Source: Bog-473 sp963821755 (GTDB lineage: Bacteria > Actinomycetota > Acidimicrobiia > Acidimicrobiales > RAAP-2). From it: DNA of 64,000 bases. Both the position numbers and the translations under genes were made by a program. The notes beneath the pieces are model-generated. The model saw only the letters and a program-made list of their open reading frames with translations, was not told where the DNA came from and made no database searches. The stretch covers positions 558,001 through 622,000 of the forward strand of contig CAWGEX010000003.1 in the NCBI GenBank assembly GCA_963821755.1. Reading direction: 5' to 3'. Shown in pieces: positions 55,306 to 64,000 of this stretch. Every line of letters begins with the position of its first letter. The stretch's first letter is position 1.

Positions 55306-56123
55306 CAGACCGGCGGAAGCGTCGAGACGCGGGGCTGCCGCGCCACGGCCAGGAGGACGAGCGTGGTGTCGTCCAGTTCCTCGGTCACGAACCAGTCGTC
55401 GGCCGTAATCCCCGTGACGCCCCCGGCATCACCTCGCGCCACCAGCTTGTAAGCCAATGGAAGGAGCCGCGTGTAGGCCCACACGTACCAACGGTGGGGC
55501 ATGCGGTGGCGCAGATCGAAGACGTCGAAGCGCAGGAGTTTGGCGGCCCGGAGCCGCCGCGCCGCGAAATCGGCCTTGACAGGCGGCGTGGCATCCACCC
55601 CACCCAACCAGACATCATCGAAATGACGTTCCAGCATCTCCCGGAGCTCACCGCGAGTGAAGAGATGGAGATGGAACGGGTTCTCAAAATCAGCCGGGGC
55701 GTTGGGGGTGAGAATGCACACCACGCCGTTCGGCGTGACCACCCGGGCCAACTCGGCCACGTGGGGTTCGGGATCGACAAAATGCTCGATCAGGTGCGAG
55801 GAGCATGCGCCGTCGATACTCTCCGCGGCCAACGCCAGGTCCAACGCGTTCATCTGCGCCACCCGGAGGCCTTGGTCTCCATAGCCCGATGCCGCGGCGG
55901 TCACCGCCTCGGCGCTGTAGTCGACACCGAGCACCTGCCGGTCGGGCGCGAGGAAGCGGGCGGACTCGAAACCCTGCCCGCAGCCGACGTCGAGAATCCG
56001 CCCGGAGCCAATGCGGTCGAGCACGGCCCGGTAGCCCGCCTCGTGGAGCGCCAACAACGAGTCCGGGGTCACTCCTTGTTGGGGTCGCTCCCCGGTCAGA
56101 CGGGACGTGGTACTGGGCGGCAC
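55305..56123 (-). CDS. Class I SAM-dependent methyltransferase
   Basis: A 272-residue protein. Motif I is 'SGRILDVGCGQGFESARFLA' near residue 40, motif II 'RQVLGVDYSAEAVTAAA', and 'IDGACSSHLIEHFVDPEPHV' near residue 103 is the UbiE-like substrate-side motif. 'GVVCILTPNAPADFENPFHL' and 'HLFTRGELREMLERHFDDVW' are typical of methyltransferases in glycan or lipid clusters. It lies between the envelope GT-C gene and coaE on the same strand, one base overlapping coaE. Substrate may be an envelope glycan; this is inference. Confidence 0.88.
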   Translation of the reverse strand: MPPSTTSRLTGERPQQGVTPDSLLALHEAGYRAVLDRIGSGRILDVGCGQGFESARFLAPDRQVLGVDYSAEAVTAAASGYGDQGLRVAQMNALDLALAAESIDGACSSHLIEHFVDPEPHVAELARVVTPNGVVCILTPNAPADFENPFHLHLFTRGELREMLERHFDDVWLGGVDATPPVKADFAARRLRAAKLLRFDVFDLRHRMPHRWYVWAYTRLLPLAYKLVARGDAGGVTGITADDWFVTEELDDTTLVLLAVARQPRVSTLPPV

Positions 56124-56162
56124 ACCTCTCCTTTGCTCGGCGCGCCGGGCGGCGCGGCGTGC

Positions 56163-59100
56163 TTACCCTACCGGTCGACCGTCCGGCGATGCCTCGTCAT
56201 CGGTGGCGTGGTGGGCGCGGATACGCCGAGTCAGCTCGAGCGAGGCATCGGCCCCCAACAGGACCACGGCCACGAGGACGATCGTCGACGCCACTGAAAA
56301 GTGGGACGGCCAGCCGGCACCGGCGATATACCGGTTGACCAGTTCATGGCGGACGACTTCGGCTGCCCCGACCACAACCAGCACCACCGCGCCCACCGCC
56401 AGAACGCTCCGGCCCCGCGACCACGTCAGGGCGGCCAGCACCGCGAGCGCGACGGCAATTCCGGCGATCGGTCCGCCGGCCACCAGCCCGACGATCCCCG
56501 AGAGGACGACGCCCGAGATGACGACGCCCGCCCGCCGACTGGGCTGCAGTCGGCGGGCTGGGGAATCCAGGCGTGGACTGCCGGCCCGGTCCATCGGGTG
56601 ACCCGCTGCCGCCGCAGTTTCGGCTTCGGTCCCCGCCGACCCTCGACGGCGCCGGGACCGATAGACCGCGGCCGCCACGATGACCAGGCAGACCAACACG
56701 GCGAGGGCCGACACGAGAAGGGCCACGTTGACGCTTCGCTGGGGGGTGAAGCGCAGGGCCACATCGAATGAGCCGCCGCGGCTCCCCGGGGGGAGCTGAT
56801 GACTGTCCACCACCCAGCCGTTGGCGAAGCCATCCACCAGAACGGGAGCCCCGAGGTTCGCCCCTCCGTTGACGGAGGCCGACCAGCCCGTGTTGATGCT
56901 CTGGCCAAAGACCAGGAGGAATGGCGTCGTGGCCTTGCTCACCCGCAGCTGCACATTGGTGGCGTCCTGGCTGAGCACCTGCACGTCCGGTGCCCGGTTG
57001 GTCGTGACCGGGCCCCGAAGTTGTGCGGTCGGCTCAGCCACCGGTTCCACCATGGCCGGGCCGCCCGGAGCCGAGTCGAGCGCCAGTTGGTCGATGTTGA
57101 GCCCGGTGCTCGCGCCGGCGGCCGCCTGGAGAAGGTGCACGCCGCGCCCGAGGTGGAGGCCGGCCTGGTCGGGCCCGCACCCGACCAGGGTCAGACCCGA
57201 GCCGGCCAGGGCGCTGGTCGTTGTGCCCGAGACCGCCACCCATACCGGCATGCCGTCCACGCGCAGCAGATCGTCCCGGCACGGGGACGGAACATCCTGG
57301 GACGTCTGTTCCGGGGCCACTCCGGGAATCGAGACTTCGGCGACGCCGACGGGAAGTGTCGTTTCGAGAGACGTCTGGTAGCTCAACGTGTCGCTCTGGG
57401 TGACCGCGGGGAAAGTGAGGCGGAGCGAATCTCCCGTGACGGCGGGGAACGACACCGGAACCGAGGTCACGGTACCGGCACCCGGGGTCGTGGCCAGGGC
57501 GGGAATGGCGACCGTGCGCGTCACACCGCCGGCGCTCACCTCCATCGACGTCGGCACCGAGTGCTCGGCATCCGTTGCCAGCTGCAGGGTGAGATGGTCG
57601 ACCGTGGTCGGCTGCCGAAACGTGTAGTCGAGCCAGGAGTTGTGGTTGGCATCGATGCCCAGACCGGGTGACCACATCGTCGTTGGATTCCCGTCCAGGG
57701 TGGCGCTGGCCGTGGCTCGAAGGTTCCCGGGCATTCTGCTCGAGGACGTGGCCGACGTGACGAGGCCATCGGTCCGACCGACGAGCGCATCGAGCGTCGA
57801 GTCAGGGGCCGCGGTGGAGAGCCGGGCGGTCCCACGGACGGAGAAGCTTCGGGCGGTGGGGAGAGTCACCTGCCGGACAATGGTCGGCTCCGGATCCTGG
57901 CGCGGCGGCACCGGAGCCACGCGATCACGTGTCATGAGGATGGTCAGGCGATCCTTGAGGGAACGGGTACCGAGCCGGTTCAGCAGGTCGGTCGGCGTGC
58001 TGATGATCTGGGCGGCATGGACATTGCCGATCTTGACCTCGGCCAAGCCGACCAGACTCGACCCCACCGGGGGCGGCCCTCCGGTCGACAGGTTCGTACG
58101 GTCGATGACAATCCGGAGCGTCTGAAATGTCCGCCTGGGGAAGGCGATGGTCTGTCCTTGCGACCCGCGCGATTCCGGACCGAGAGAGACCGTCATCGGA
58201 TGTCCCCCGTCGAAGGTGACGGTGGCCCTGGTGATCCATTGATTCGTCAACCAGCTGGCGTTGCGTGTGGCCTGTGGTTGCGTGAGCGTGATGCTGTCGG
58301 CACTGGTCTTCTTCCGGAGCGATACTTGCCACCACTGGCCGACAACCGGCGAGTCGCTCGTTCCTTCCGTTTGCCAGCTGGTCGAAAGGTTGTGGTCGAT
58401 CGCGTTGGCCGGCCTGAATTCCGAGCGCAACGTGAGCGCGGTCCCGTAGGCCGAGGCGCTCACGGAGCGAATGCCGGTGAGGACCGAAGTCGTTTCGGCG
58501 GAGGTCGGAGCGCCCGGGAAGAGATCGAAGCCCGGGGAATTGACGACGAACGTCGAAGGCTTCTCCTGGGCCGTCTCGGTGTATCCGGTGTTTTCCGACA
58601 AGCTGTTCCACTCGAAGGCCTGTTTCCGGTTCGTGTCGGTCAGGACGAGCTGGGCCGGATGGTCCGAGACCCGTCGGGCCAGGTCCGGGTCGGTGGCGAG
58701 AACACCGGCAAAGAGGATGGTCGGGTTGTGCTGGAGCAGGCCGGCGTCGGCGGCGGCGACCACTCCGGCGTTGTCGCCGTCGACGACGAGTGGGTCAGCG
58801 AGCGATTCTCCACGCTCGACCGGACGGGGATCCGAGACCGGGTAGACGGCCAGCGGTGCATGGGCCGTGGCCGGAGGCGTGTCGAAGTACGTTTCGTCCA
58901 ACATGGCGAGCTTGGCCGTGTTCAAGAAGGGGGCTCCGAATAGAATGGGTGCACCCAACCCCGGCGGCGTCGACGCCAGGCCTTGCTCCAGGAGGGCGGG
59001 GCGCGGAATGTCGTAGCGCTCGAACTGCTGGTCGTATTCCACCAGGACATCGCCGGCGCTCATGAGTCTTGCCATTGGGGCCAACCCCGCCCAATCGAAC

Positions 59101-60872
59101 GTGCCCTGCTGGAGAGGATTGTCGAGGGCGTACAACAGATTGGCCGTCGGAAGCGAGCCCTGGATGAACTGTTCGTGCGTGACGTACGGACGGTTGAGGA
59201 TCGCCGGCCAGGGCGGGTCAACCGTGTCCCCGTAGACGTTGGCGGCGAAGTTGTTTCCCGGCAAGCCGTACACCCTGGTGCCAGGGTGGACCGAATTCAG
59301 GTAGTTGGCCGCGGCCGTGACATAGCTGGGGAGCCTGGCCGGCTGCGAGAACTGCGTGACGACCGAATCGCCCGCCAGGAGCGGGGCGTCTGCCCCCAGC
59401 ACGCAGACCACGGCCAACAGCCCGCCGAGAAGCCCGAGGCGGGGAAGCCGCCGTTGGGCTGCCGCAACGCCCGCACCCACCAACATGGCCAAGCCGAGAA
59501 TCACCACCGGCGTGGCGCGGTCGGCCGAACGCAAGGCCAGCCCGACGGTGGTCTTGGTCATGAACGCCTTGTCGAGCGCCCCGATCAGCGTCGGCGAGCC
59601 GTAGGGGTGCGCACCGACCGAGAGCAGAAGTCCCACCACCGCCACCACGATGAAGAACGCTCGTTCACGCCATCGGACGAACGCCGCCGAGAAAAAGGCT
59701 CCGATGGGGACGAGATACGACAGCGCCAGGAGCGGCGTTCGGGTGGTGAAGTCGACCGATGAACGGGTCCAGAGCCCAACACGGTCCCCGCCGTAGAAGT
59801 ACCAGTACCCGAGACCTCGGATGACCTCCGAAGCGCTCGAGGCAGAGCTGGTCGCTTCAACGCTCTCGGTATATTTCAAAATGTCGACGCCGTAGGCCCC
59901 CTCCACCGCCAGAGCGGAGATCCACCAGAGGCTCGTCGTCAGACAGAGGACGCCGGTCCGGAACACCACACCGAGGACCTCTCGGCCCGAAATCTCACGG
60001 GTCACGAAGACCGCATACGGCAGAAAGAGCAGTGGGGCGACGCCCACGTAGACAATTGAGCTGGCGTTGATCCCACTGACCGACGCCACGACCAGCGCGA
60101 AGAGGGCCGGATAGCACCAGCCTCTCTTCCGCACGGCGAGCACGATGAACGCCATCAGCCAGGGCAAGCCGGCGAAGGGAAGGAGAATGACCGAGATCCG
60201 GCCCGTGTACTGCATGACGTAGGGCGAGAGCCCGTAGGCCAGGGCAGCCACGACGCGGCCGACGCCGACGATGCCGAAGAGCCGACAGAGAAAGGCGATG
60301 CCGGCCGCAGCCACGAAGAGGATGCTCCCGAGCCACATGCGCTGGGCGATCCAGATCGGGACGTGAAGTACCGAGAAGACGTAGAAGAACGGGCCCATGG
60401 GGAAGAGGTAGCCAATGTTCTGGTGGACGACCGTGCCGAGGGCGACGTTCGGGTTCCACATGGATGAGGCCTGGCTCAGGAGTTGCCGCGGATCGAGGTA
60501 CAGATACGTCTTGGTGTCATCCGAGACCACGCCCGGTTGTGTCAGGAGCTGAGGGACGTAGCACACGACGGCCAGGAGGGCGTACACGCCCGCCCGGTGG
60601 GCCCAGACGGAAAGTGGACTCGGGCCAGACCCAGGTTCAACCGACCTCGCACCGGGAACAGTGAGGCTGTCCTGTTCGCCTCGCGCTTCGGTTTCTCCGC
60701 GTGCGGGAGGTGCCGTCACCATCAGAATCGTCCCGAGGAACGTCTCTCGATGCCGAGAACGTGCCTGAAGGACGACGAACGCTGGTTCTCCCTGGACGCG
60801 CTGAAGAATTCGGCCGGTGGAACCGCCGGAGAAACGGTCGTCCACGCGTGCCGGGGGTCGGACATTTGGCAC
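56163..60872 (-). CDS. AftD-like alpha-(1->3)-arabinofuranosyltransferase (GT-C fold, DUF3367)
   Basis: A 1569-residue membrane protein. The GTG at 60872 has GGAGGG six bases upstream; an ATG at 60722 would remove 50 residues and place the first helix nearer the start. Residues about 75-520 hold ten or more helices of a GT-C glycosyltransferase ('LFPMGPFFYVFSVLHVPIWI', 'VAALAYGLSPYVMQYTGRIS'). The middle is extracellular with two discoidin-like modules: 'RPANAIDHNLSTSWQTEG' and 'RATASATLDGNPTTMWSPG'. Residues 1360-1569 add further helices and a polar tail. AftD adds alpha-1,3-arabinofuranose branches to arabinogalactan or lipoarabinomannan in mycobacteria; the acceptor here is unknown. Confidence 0.82.
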   Translation of the reverse strand: MPNVRPPARVDDRFSGGSTGRILQRVQGEPAFVVLQARSRHRETFLGTILMVTAPPARGETEARGEQDSLTVPGARSVEPGSGPSPLSVWAHRAGVYALLAVVCYVPQLLTQPGVVSDDTKTYLYLDPRQLLSQASSMWNPNVALGTVVHQNIGYLFPMGPFFYVFSVLHVPIWIAQRMWLGSILFVAAAGIAFLCRLFGIVGVGRVVAALAYGLSPYVMQYTGRISVILLPFAGLPWLMAFIVLAVRKRGWCYPALFALVVASVSGINASSIVYVGVAPLLFLPYAVFVTREISGREVLGVVFRTGVLCLTTSLWWISALAVEGAYGVDILKYTESVEATSSASSASEVIRGLGYWYFYGGDRVGLWTRSSVDFTTRTPLLALSYLVPIGAFFSAAFVRWRERAFFIVVAVVGLLLSVGAHPYGSPTLIGALDKAFMTKTTVGLALRSADRATPVVILGLAMLVGAGVAAAQRRLPRLGLLGGLLAVVCVLGADAPLLAGDSVVTQFSQPARLPSYVTAAANYLNSVHPGTRVYGLPGNNFAANVYGDTVDPPWPAILNRPYVTHEQFIQGSLPTANLLYALDNPLQQGTFDWAGLAPMARLMSAGDVLVEYDQQFERYDIPRPALLEQGLASTPPGLGAPILFGAPFLNTAKLAMLDETYFDTPPATAHAPLAVYPVSDPRPVERGESLADPLVVDGDNAGVVAAADAGLLQHNPTILFAGVLATDPDLARRVSDHPAQLVLTDTNRKQAFEWNSLSENTGYTETAQEKPSTFVVNSPGFDLFPGAPTSAETTSVLTGIRSVSASAYGTALTLRSEFRPANAIDHNLSTSWQTEGTSDSPVVGQWWQVSLRKKTSADSITLTQPQATRNASWLTNQWITRATVTFDGGHPMTVSLGPESRGSQGQTIAFPRRTFQTLRIVIDRTNLSTGGPPPVGSSLVGLAEVKIGNVHAAQIISTPTDLLNRLGTRSLKDRLTILMTRDRVAPVPPRQDPEPTIVRQVTLPTARSFSVRGTARLSTAAPDSTLDALVGRTDGLVTSATSSSRMPGNLRATASATLDGNPTTMWSPGLGIDANHNSWLDYTFRQPTTVDHLTLQLATDAEHSVPTSMEVSAGGVTRTVAIPALATTPGAGTVTSVPVSFPAVTGDSLRLTFPAVTQSDTLSYQTSLETTLPVGVAEVSIPGVAPEQTSQDVPSPCRDDLLRVDGMPVWVAVSGTTTSALAGSGLTLVGCGPDQAGLHLGRGVHLLQAAAGASTGLNIDQLALDSAPGGPAMVEPVAEPTAQLRGPVTTNRAPDVQVLSQDATNVQLRVSKATTPFLLVFGQSINTGWSASVNGGANLGAPVLVDGFANGWVVDSHQLPPGSRGGSFDVALRFTPQRSVNVALLVSALAVLVCLVIVAAAVYRSRRRRGSAGTEAETAAAAGHPMDRAGSPRLDSPARRLQPSRRAGVVISGVVLSGIVGLVAGGPIAGIAVALAVLAALTWSRGRSVLAVGAVVLVVVGAAEVVRHELVNRYIAGAGWPSHFSVASTIVLVAVVLLGADASLELTRRIRAHHATDDEASPDGRPVG

Positions 60873-60966
60873 AAACTACCCTCCGGGCCCGAGTCCGGGT
60901 GATCAAAGGCGGCGGTGTCCTCTCGAGCCGTGGTCGACCGCAACACTCGGGCGGAACGCGTCTGCG

Positions 60967-62139
60967 ATGGCCTCACTCCGCGATGGGCCATCGGTATCGT
61001 GGTGGACCGTGGGGGCTCATGCGCGGGGGGGTGGACCGGCCCGAACGTCGGTTCGCCTGGCCCTGGTGGCGGCCGTCTTCTTGGTTGGCTTGGTTGTGGG
61101 AGATCGGTTGGCCCACCACGCAGCCGGTCCGTCGAGCTCGAACGGGTCGGCTCACCATCCGCCCGCACACCAGGAGGCGCCGCCGCTGCAGTACAAGAAT
61201 CCGGTCATCGCCGCGGATTTTCCCGACCCGGATGTCAGGTGGACGGGTACTGAATACGTGGCGGCAGCAACGGGAACCTCCACACAGCACATTCAGTTCG
61301 CCACATCCCGCAATCTGGTTCAGTGGAAGATAGGATCCGACCTGCTCCCCCGGCTTCCGGTCTGGGCCGTCAACGGGTTCGGAAACGTGTGGGGACCGGA
61401 TTTGGAACACGTGGGGGGGTCATGGATCCTCTGGTTCAGCGCGCCGACGCGATCGAGCGGGGAACAGTGCATCGGTTGGGCGACGAGCCGATCAGTCTCC
61501 GGGCCGTTCGTGACGAGTTCGAGAGCGCCAGCCGTCTGTCAGATCGCGTTGGGAGGATCGATCGACCCGTCGGTGACGATCGACAAAGCCGGCCGTCGTT
61601 ACCTGCTCTGGAAAAACAACGGGAACTGCTGCGGGGCGGAGTCTCGCATCTGGTCACAGCCACTTGCCGGCAATGGCGAGGACCTCATGGGACGACCAAG
61701 TCTTCTGCTCTCCTATTCGGGCGGATGGCAAACCGGCCCGAGCGCATCTGAGTCGACCATCGAGGGTCCCTCAATGTTGCGCGACGACGGCCACTTATAC
61801 CTCTTCTTCTCTGGCGGCGGCTATCTGGGAACGACGTACGGCATGGGCGTCGCCGTGTGCGGCTCGATCAGCGGGCCGTGCCGCCAGCAGGGTGACCAGC
61901 CGATTCTGTCGTCGACCGACGCGGTCGCCGGGCCTGGTGGGGGAACCGCCTTCGTCGATCGGTACGGTCATCCATGGTTGGCCTACGCGGCATGGACCCC
62001 ACCGCAGGTCGGCCGGGAACCGGGAGCGGCCCGGAGCTTTCGACTCGACCGTATCGTGACCGTCGGCGCCAGGGTGTTCATCCTGGGCCCGACAACCGAT
62101 TGGCAGATCGGCCCGGACGCAAAGGCCGGGTCGATCTGA
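60967..62139 (+). CDS. GH43-like five-bladed propeller glycosidase, membrane-anchored
   Basis: A 390-residue protein from ATG 60967; the frame is open further upstream across the divergent AftD start. One hydrophobic anchor ('VRLALVAAVFLVGLVVGDRL') is followed by a Ser/His-rich linker. The propeller shows the three acidic GH43 sites: 'NPVIAADFPDPDVRWTGTEY' (base Asp), 'ALGGSIDPSVTIDKAGRRYL' (pKa-tuning Asp) and 'SESTIEGPSMLRDDGHLYLF' (acid Glu). The family contains arabinofuranosidases and xylosidases. Divergent from AftD; an arabinan-trimming role is attractive but inferred from neighbourhood. Confidence 0.82.
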   Translation: MASLRDGPSVSWWTVGAHARGGGPARTSVRLALVAAVFLVGLVVGDRLAHHAAGPSSSNGSAHHPPAHQEAPPLQYKNPVIAADFPDPDVRWTGTEYVAAATGTSTQHIQFATSRNLVQWKIGSDLLPRLPVWAVNGFGNVWGPDLEHVGGSWILWFSAPTRSSGEQCIGWATSRSVSGPFVTSSRAPAVCQIALGGSIDPSVTIDKAGRRYLLWKNNGNCCGAESRIWSQPLAGNGEDLMGRPSLLLSYSGGWQTGPSASESTIEGPSMLRDDGHLYLFFSGGGYLGTTYGMGVAVCGSISGPCRQQGDQPILSSTDAVAGPGGGTAFVDRYGHPWLAYAAWTPPQVGREPGAARSFRLDRIVTVGARVFILGPTTDWQIGPDAKAGSI

Positions 62140-62170
62140 GCCACGGCCAATGGAGGGCACTCGCCGGCCA

Positions 62171-63524
62171 TCACTCCGGGGCCGGTGAGACCTCCGCCAC
62201 GGAGCCCGTTGACGGCGGGCCCCCCGTCCCGGTCGGCCTCTCCTGCGGGTGCTCAACGTGGTCAGGCGGCTGACGTCCGAACCGCGTTCCGGCCCATTCG
62301 GCGAAGCACCCCACGCCCACGGCGAAGGTCAGGTCGATGGGTGCCCGGAGCCGTGGGACGGCGATGAAGAAGAGACTGGCCGCGGTGAAGTAGGCCGCTT
62401 GAATGAACAAAAGCCTCACGGCGTCGTTCTTCCGGTACAAGAAAAGCCCGGTCGCACCGGCGACGACCTCCAGGTAGAAGATCCACAGGGTCCCGTTCAC
62501 GATGTGCAGATCTCGACCGTCCTCGCTCTCCGCACCCACGTTGTAGGAGGGCTTCAGCTCGAAGTAGGCCGCAAAATTTCGAACCACCACGAACGGGAGG
62601 TAGGTCGGATGTCGTTCGAGATTGTCGACGCCGACCCTCTCGAGGTAGCTGTTCCACTTCTCCTCGTTGAACTGCAGGACCCGGTGCGAATTGTAGTAAG
62701 GGCTATAGACGGGATCGACGAACACGCCACGCTGCTGAGCGGGCGGACCGTAGATGGCGGCCCAATTGAAGCCGTTGGATGTCGTGATCGTCGGCGTCCC
62801 GATCTGCACCCAGTTTCGGATGACCCACGGGGTAACGACGAGTCCGGCCATGAGGACGAAGAGCAGCATCTTCTTCCACCCGACCCTGAACACGACCCAC
62901 ACGGCAAGGACGACGACGAGGAAATTGCGCGCTCGGTCGGGTAAGCGTCAGTGCGCCGACCGCCGCGCCGGCCCAGATCCACCTTCGATGGAGCAGGCAA
63001 TCAACCATGAACAGGATCAGCAAGAGGGCAAGCGGTTCGTCGAGTGCGAACGTGTCATTGGCGATGAGATTCGGCAAGACCGCCACCGTGAGTGCGGCCC
63101 ACAACGCGGCCTGCCGAGAGATGCCCCGCTGCACGACATAGAACGTCAACGCCACGACACCGACGCCGAGGACCACGTTGATGCCACGGGCCAGACCCTC
63201 TGAGACACCGAATAGCCAGTAGGCACCAGCCAACAAAATGGGATAGAGCGGTGGCCGGAAGGCCGTCTCATGCGTGGCGAGTTGCGGATACACCGCGGAG
63301 AAGCCATGTCCCGACGCGAGATTCCGGGCGATCTCGCTGTACTGTGCGGCGTCGCTGGCCAAGGGATCTGGCCCCGTGAAGTGCAAGTAGAGGAGTCGAA
63401 GCGCCAGCGCCAGGAGACAGATGAGGGCCGGAACCTTGAGAGCCCGCCAGTCGATCCTTCGCATCAAGGAGCGGCCCGTCGCTGCACCTGGGCCCGCATC
63501 AATGGGATCGCGTACGTGACTCAT
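62171..63524 (-). pseudogene. GT-C family glycosyltransferase (ArnT/PMT-like) with one frameshift
   Basis: The N-terminal half (63524 to about 62940) has 'PALICLLALALRLLYLHFTG', the acidic 'SDAAQYSEIARNLASGHGFS', 'RPPLYPILLAGAYWLFGVSE' and 'FALDEPLALLLILFMVDCLL', all typical of GT-C lipid-linked sugar transferases. At 'GALTLTRP' near 62940 homology moves to another frame, which continues 'ARNFLVVVLAVWVVFRVGWK', 'VVTPWVIRNWVQIGTPTITT' and two to three more helices to the stop at 62171. One indel at a GCGCGC run explains the break. Full length would be about 450 residues. Could be a base-calling error rather than true inactivation. Confidence 0.75.
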
Positions 63525-63692
63525 TCGGTGGGTAGTTCCTACATTTCAGCTTCGGCGAACTCGGGCAGGACCGGGGCAACCATAGCGGCATCGAAAAAGG
63601 GCACCGGGGTCCGGATCGGACCCGGCGCCGCACTCACCGGTCGGGACTCCGACGGGCCCGACCGGTGACCCAACCTTCTCCGGCGTTGGACG

Positions 63693-64000
63693 TCACCTGG
63701 TACGGGCGACCTCCTGGGCCAAGACTTCGAGTGTGTCGGCGGCGGTGACGCCCCAGCTGAGACGGGCGGCGTTGCGCAGGGCCCCCTGACCGAGCCGACG
63801 TCGCAGCATGGCATCGGTGATGACCGAATCCGCTGCGGCGGCGAACTCTTCAATCCCATCAACGAGCAGACCCGATTCGCCGTCGAGGACCGCCCCGTCG
63901 TGCCCGGTGATCCTGGTCGCCACCGCCGGAGTCCCGCAGGCCGCCGCCTCGGTCAGGGTCATGCCCCATCCCTCACGCACCGAGGTCGACCCGACGAGCC
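63693..64000 (-). CDS. C-terminal part of a family 4 glycosyltransferase (runs off the window)
   Basis: The minus frame is open from the window edge to a stop at 63693, giving 102 residues. 'VREGWGMTLTEAAACGTPAV' is the GT4 nucleotide-sugar motif with its Glu (ExxAxGxP), followed by 'DGAVLDGESGLLVDGIEEFA' and the final helices 'ARLSWGVTAADTLEVLAQEV'. These GT-B enzymes use a UDP- or GDP-sugar donor. The N-terminal acceptor domain lies beyond base 64000. Context suggests envelope glycan synthesis. Confidence 0.88.
   Translation of the reverse strand, partial: LVGSTSVREGWGMTLTEAAACGTPAVATRITGHDGAVLDGESGLLVDGIEEFAAAADSVITDAMLRRRLGQGALRNAARLSWGVTAADTLEVLAQEVARTR

Overview
The window looks like a chromosomal segment of a high-GC Actinomycetota. 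It is GC-rich throughout, with many GTG starts and overlapping stop/start junctions. The gap-yvcK-rapZ-uvrC block, an AftD-like arabinofuranosyltransferase and mycothiol-type (MDMPI/DinB) enzymes point the same way. The style resembles Acidimicrobiia or a neighbouring class, but that placement is inference.

Layout. 1-5.5 kb: secreted proteins (two tandem fibronectin/Ig-like exported proteins, a GH5-like glycosidase, a secreted phosphodiesterase) around a decayed surface-protein gene with an LAxTG-type sorting signal. 5.5-16 kb: small soluble genes, namely an ArsR-SRPBCC-DHFR-like operon, a methyltransferase, a VOC protein, an APH-type phosphotransferase, a second DHFR-like protein, a GH26-like lipoprotein and a universal stress protein. 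MmgE/PrpD and LivF remnants lie here, and four copies of a small GTGC..GCAC palindrome. 16.9-20.1 kb: a minus-strand set of amidohydrolase, CitE-like lyase and MDMPI-like protein.

20.2-38.4 kb: a probable integrated island. A 19-bp sequence covering the 3' end of tRNA-Leu(GAG) occurs at the tRNA (38383-38401) and again at 20184-20202. A truncated tyrosine recombinase sits just inside the tRNA end. The cargo is an arylsulfatase, an epoxide hydrolase, membrane and ion-handling proteins (YihY/BrkB, K+ channel, ClC, SulP), a DUF2252 protein, PLDc_N/SHOCT and DUF6325 small proteins, and a large MalT-like LuxR regulator. A 20-bp inverted repeat close to ATCACCCC-N4-GGGGTGAT lies upstream of four of these transcription units, including the regulator, and suggests one regulon. 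Several island genes (sulfatase, regulator, PLDc_N-SHOCT protein, perhaps YihY) carry frameshifts. An unrecognised three-gene cassette lies between the stress genes and the integrase remnant.

38.5-56 kb: conserved core genes, mostly minus strand: solute-binding lipoprotein, secG, tpiA, pgk, gap, yvcK, rapZ, uvrC, nadA (plus strand), uvrA, GNAT, SnoaL-like, uvrB, coaE, methyltransferase. whiA, usual between yvcK and gap in Gram-positives, is absent there. 56-64 kb: envelope glycan genes: a giant AftD-like GT-C enzyme, a GH43-like protein, a frameshifted GT-C glycosyltransferase and the C-terminus of a GT4 enzyme running off the window.
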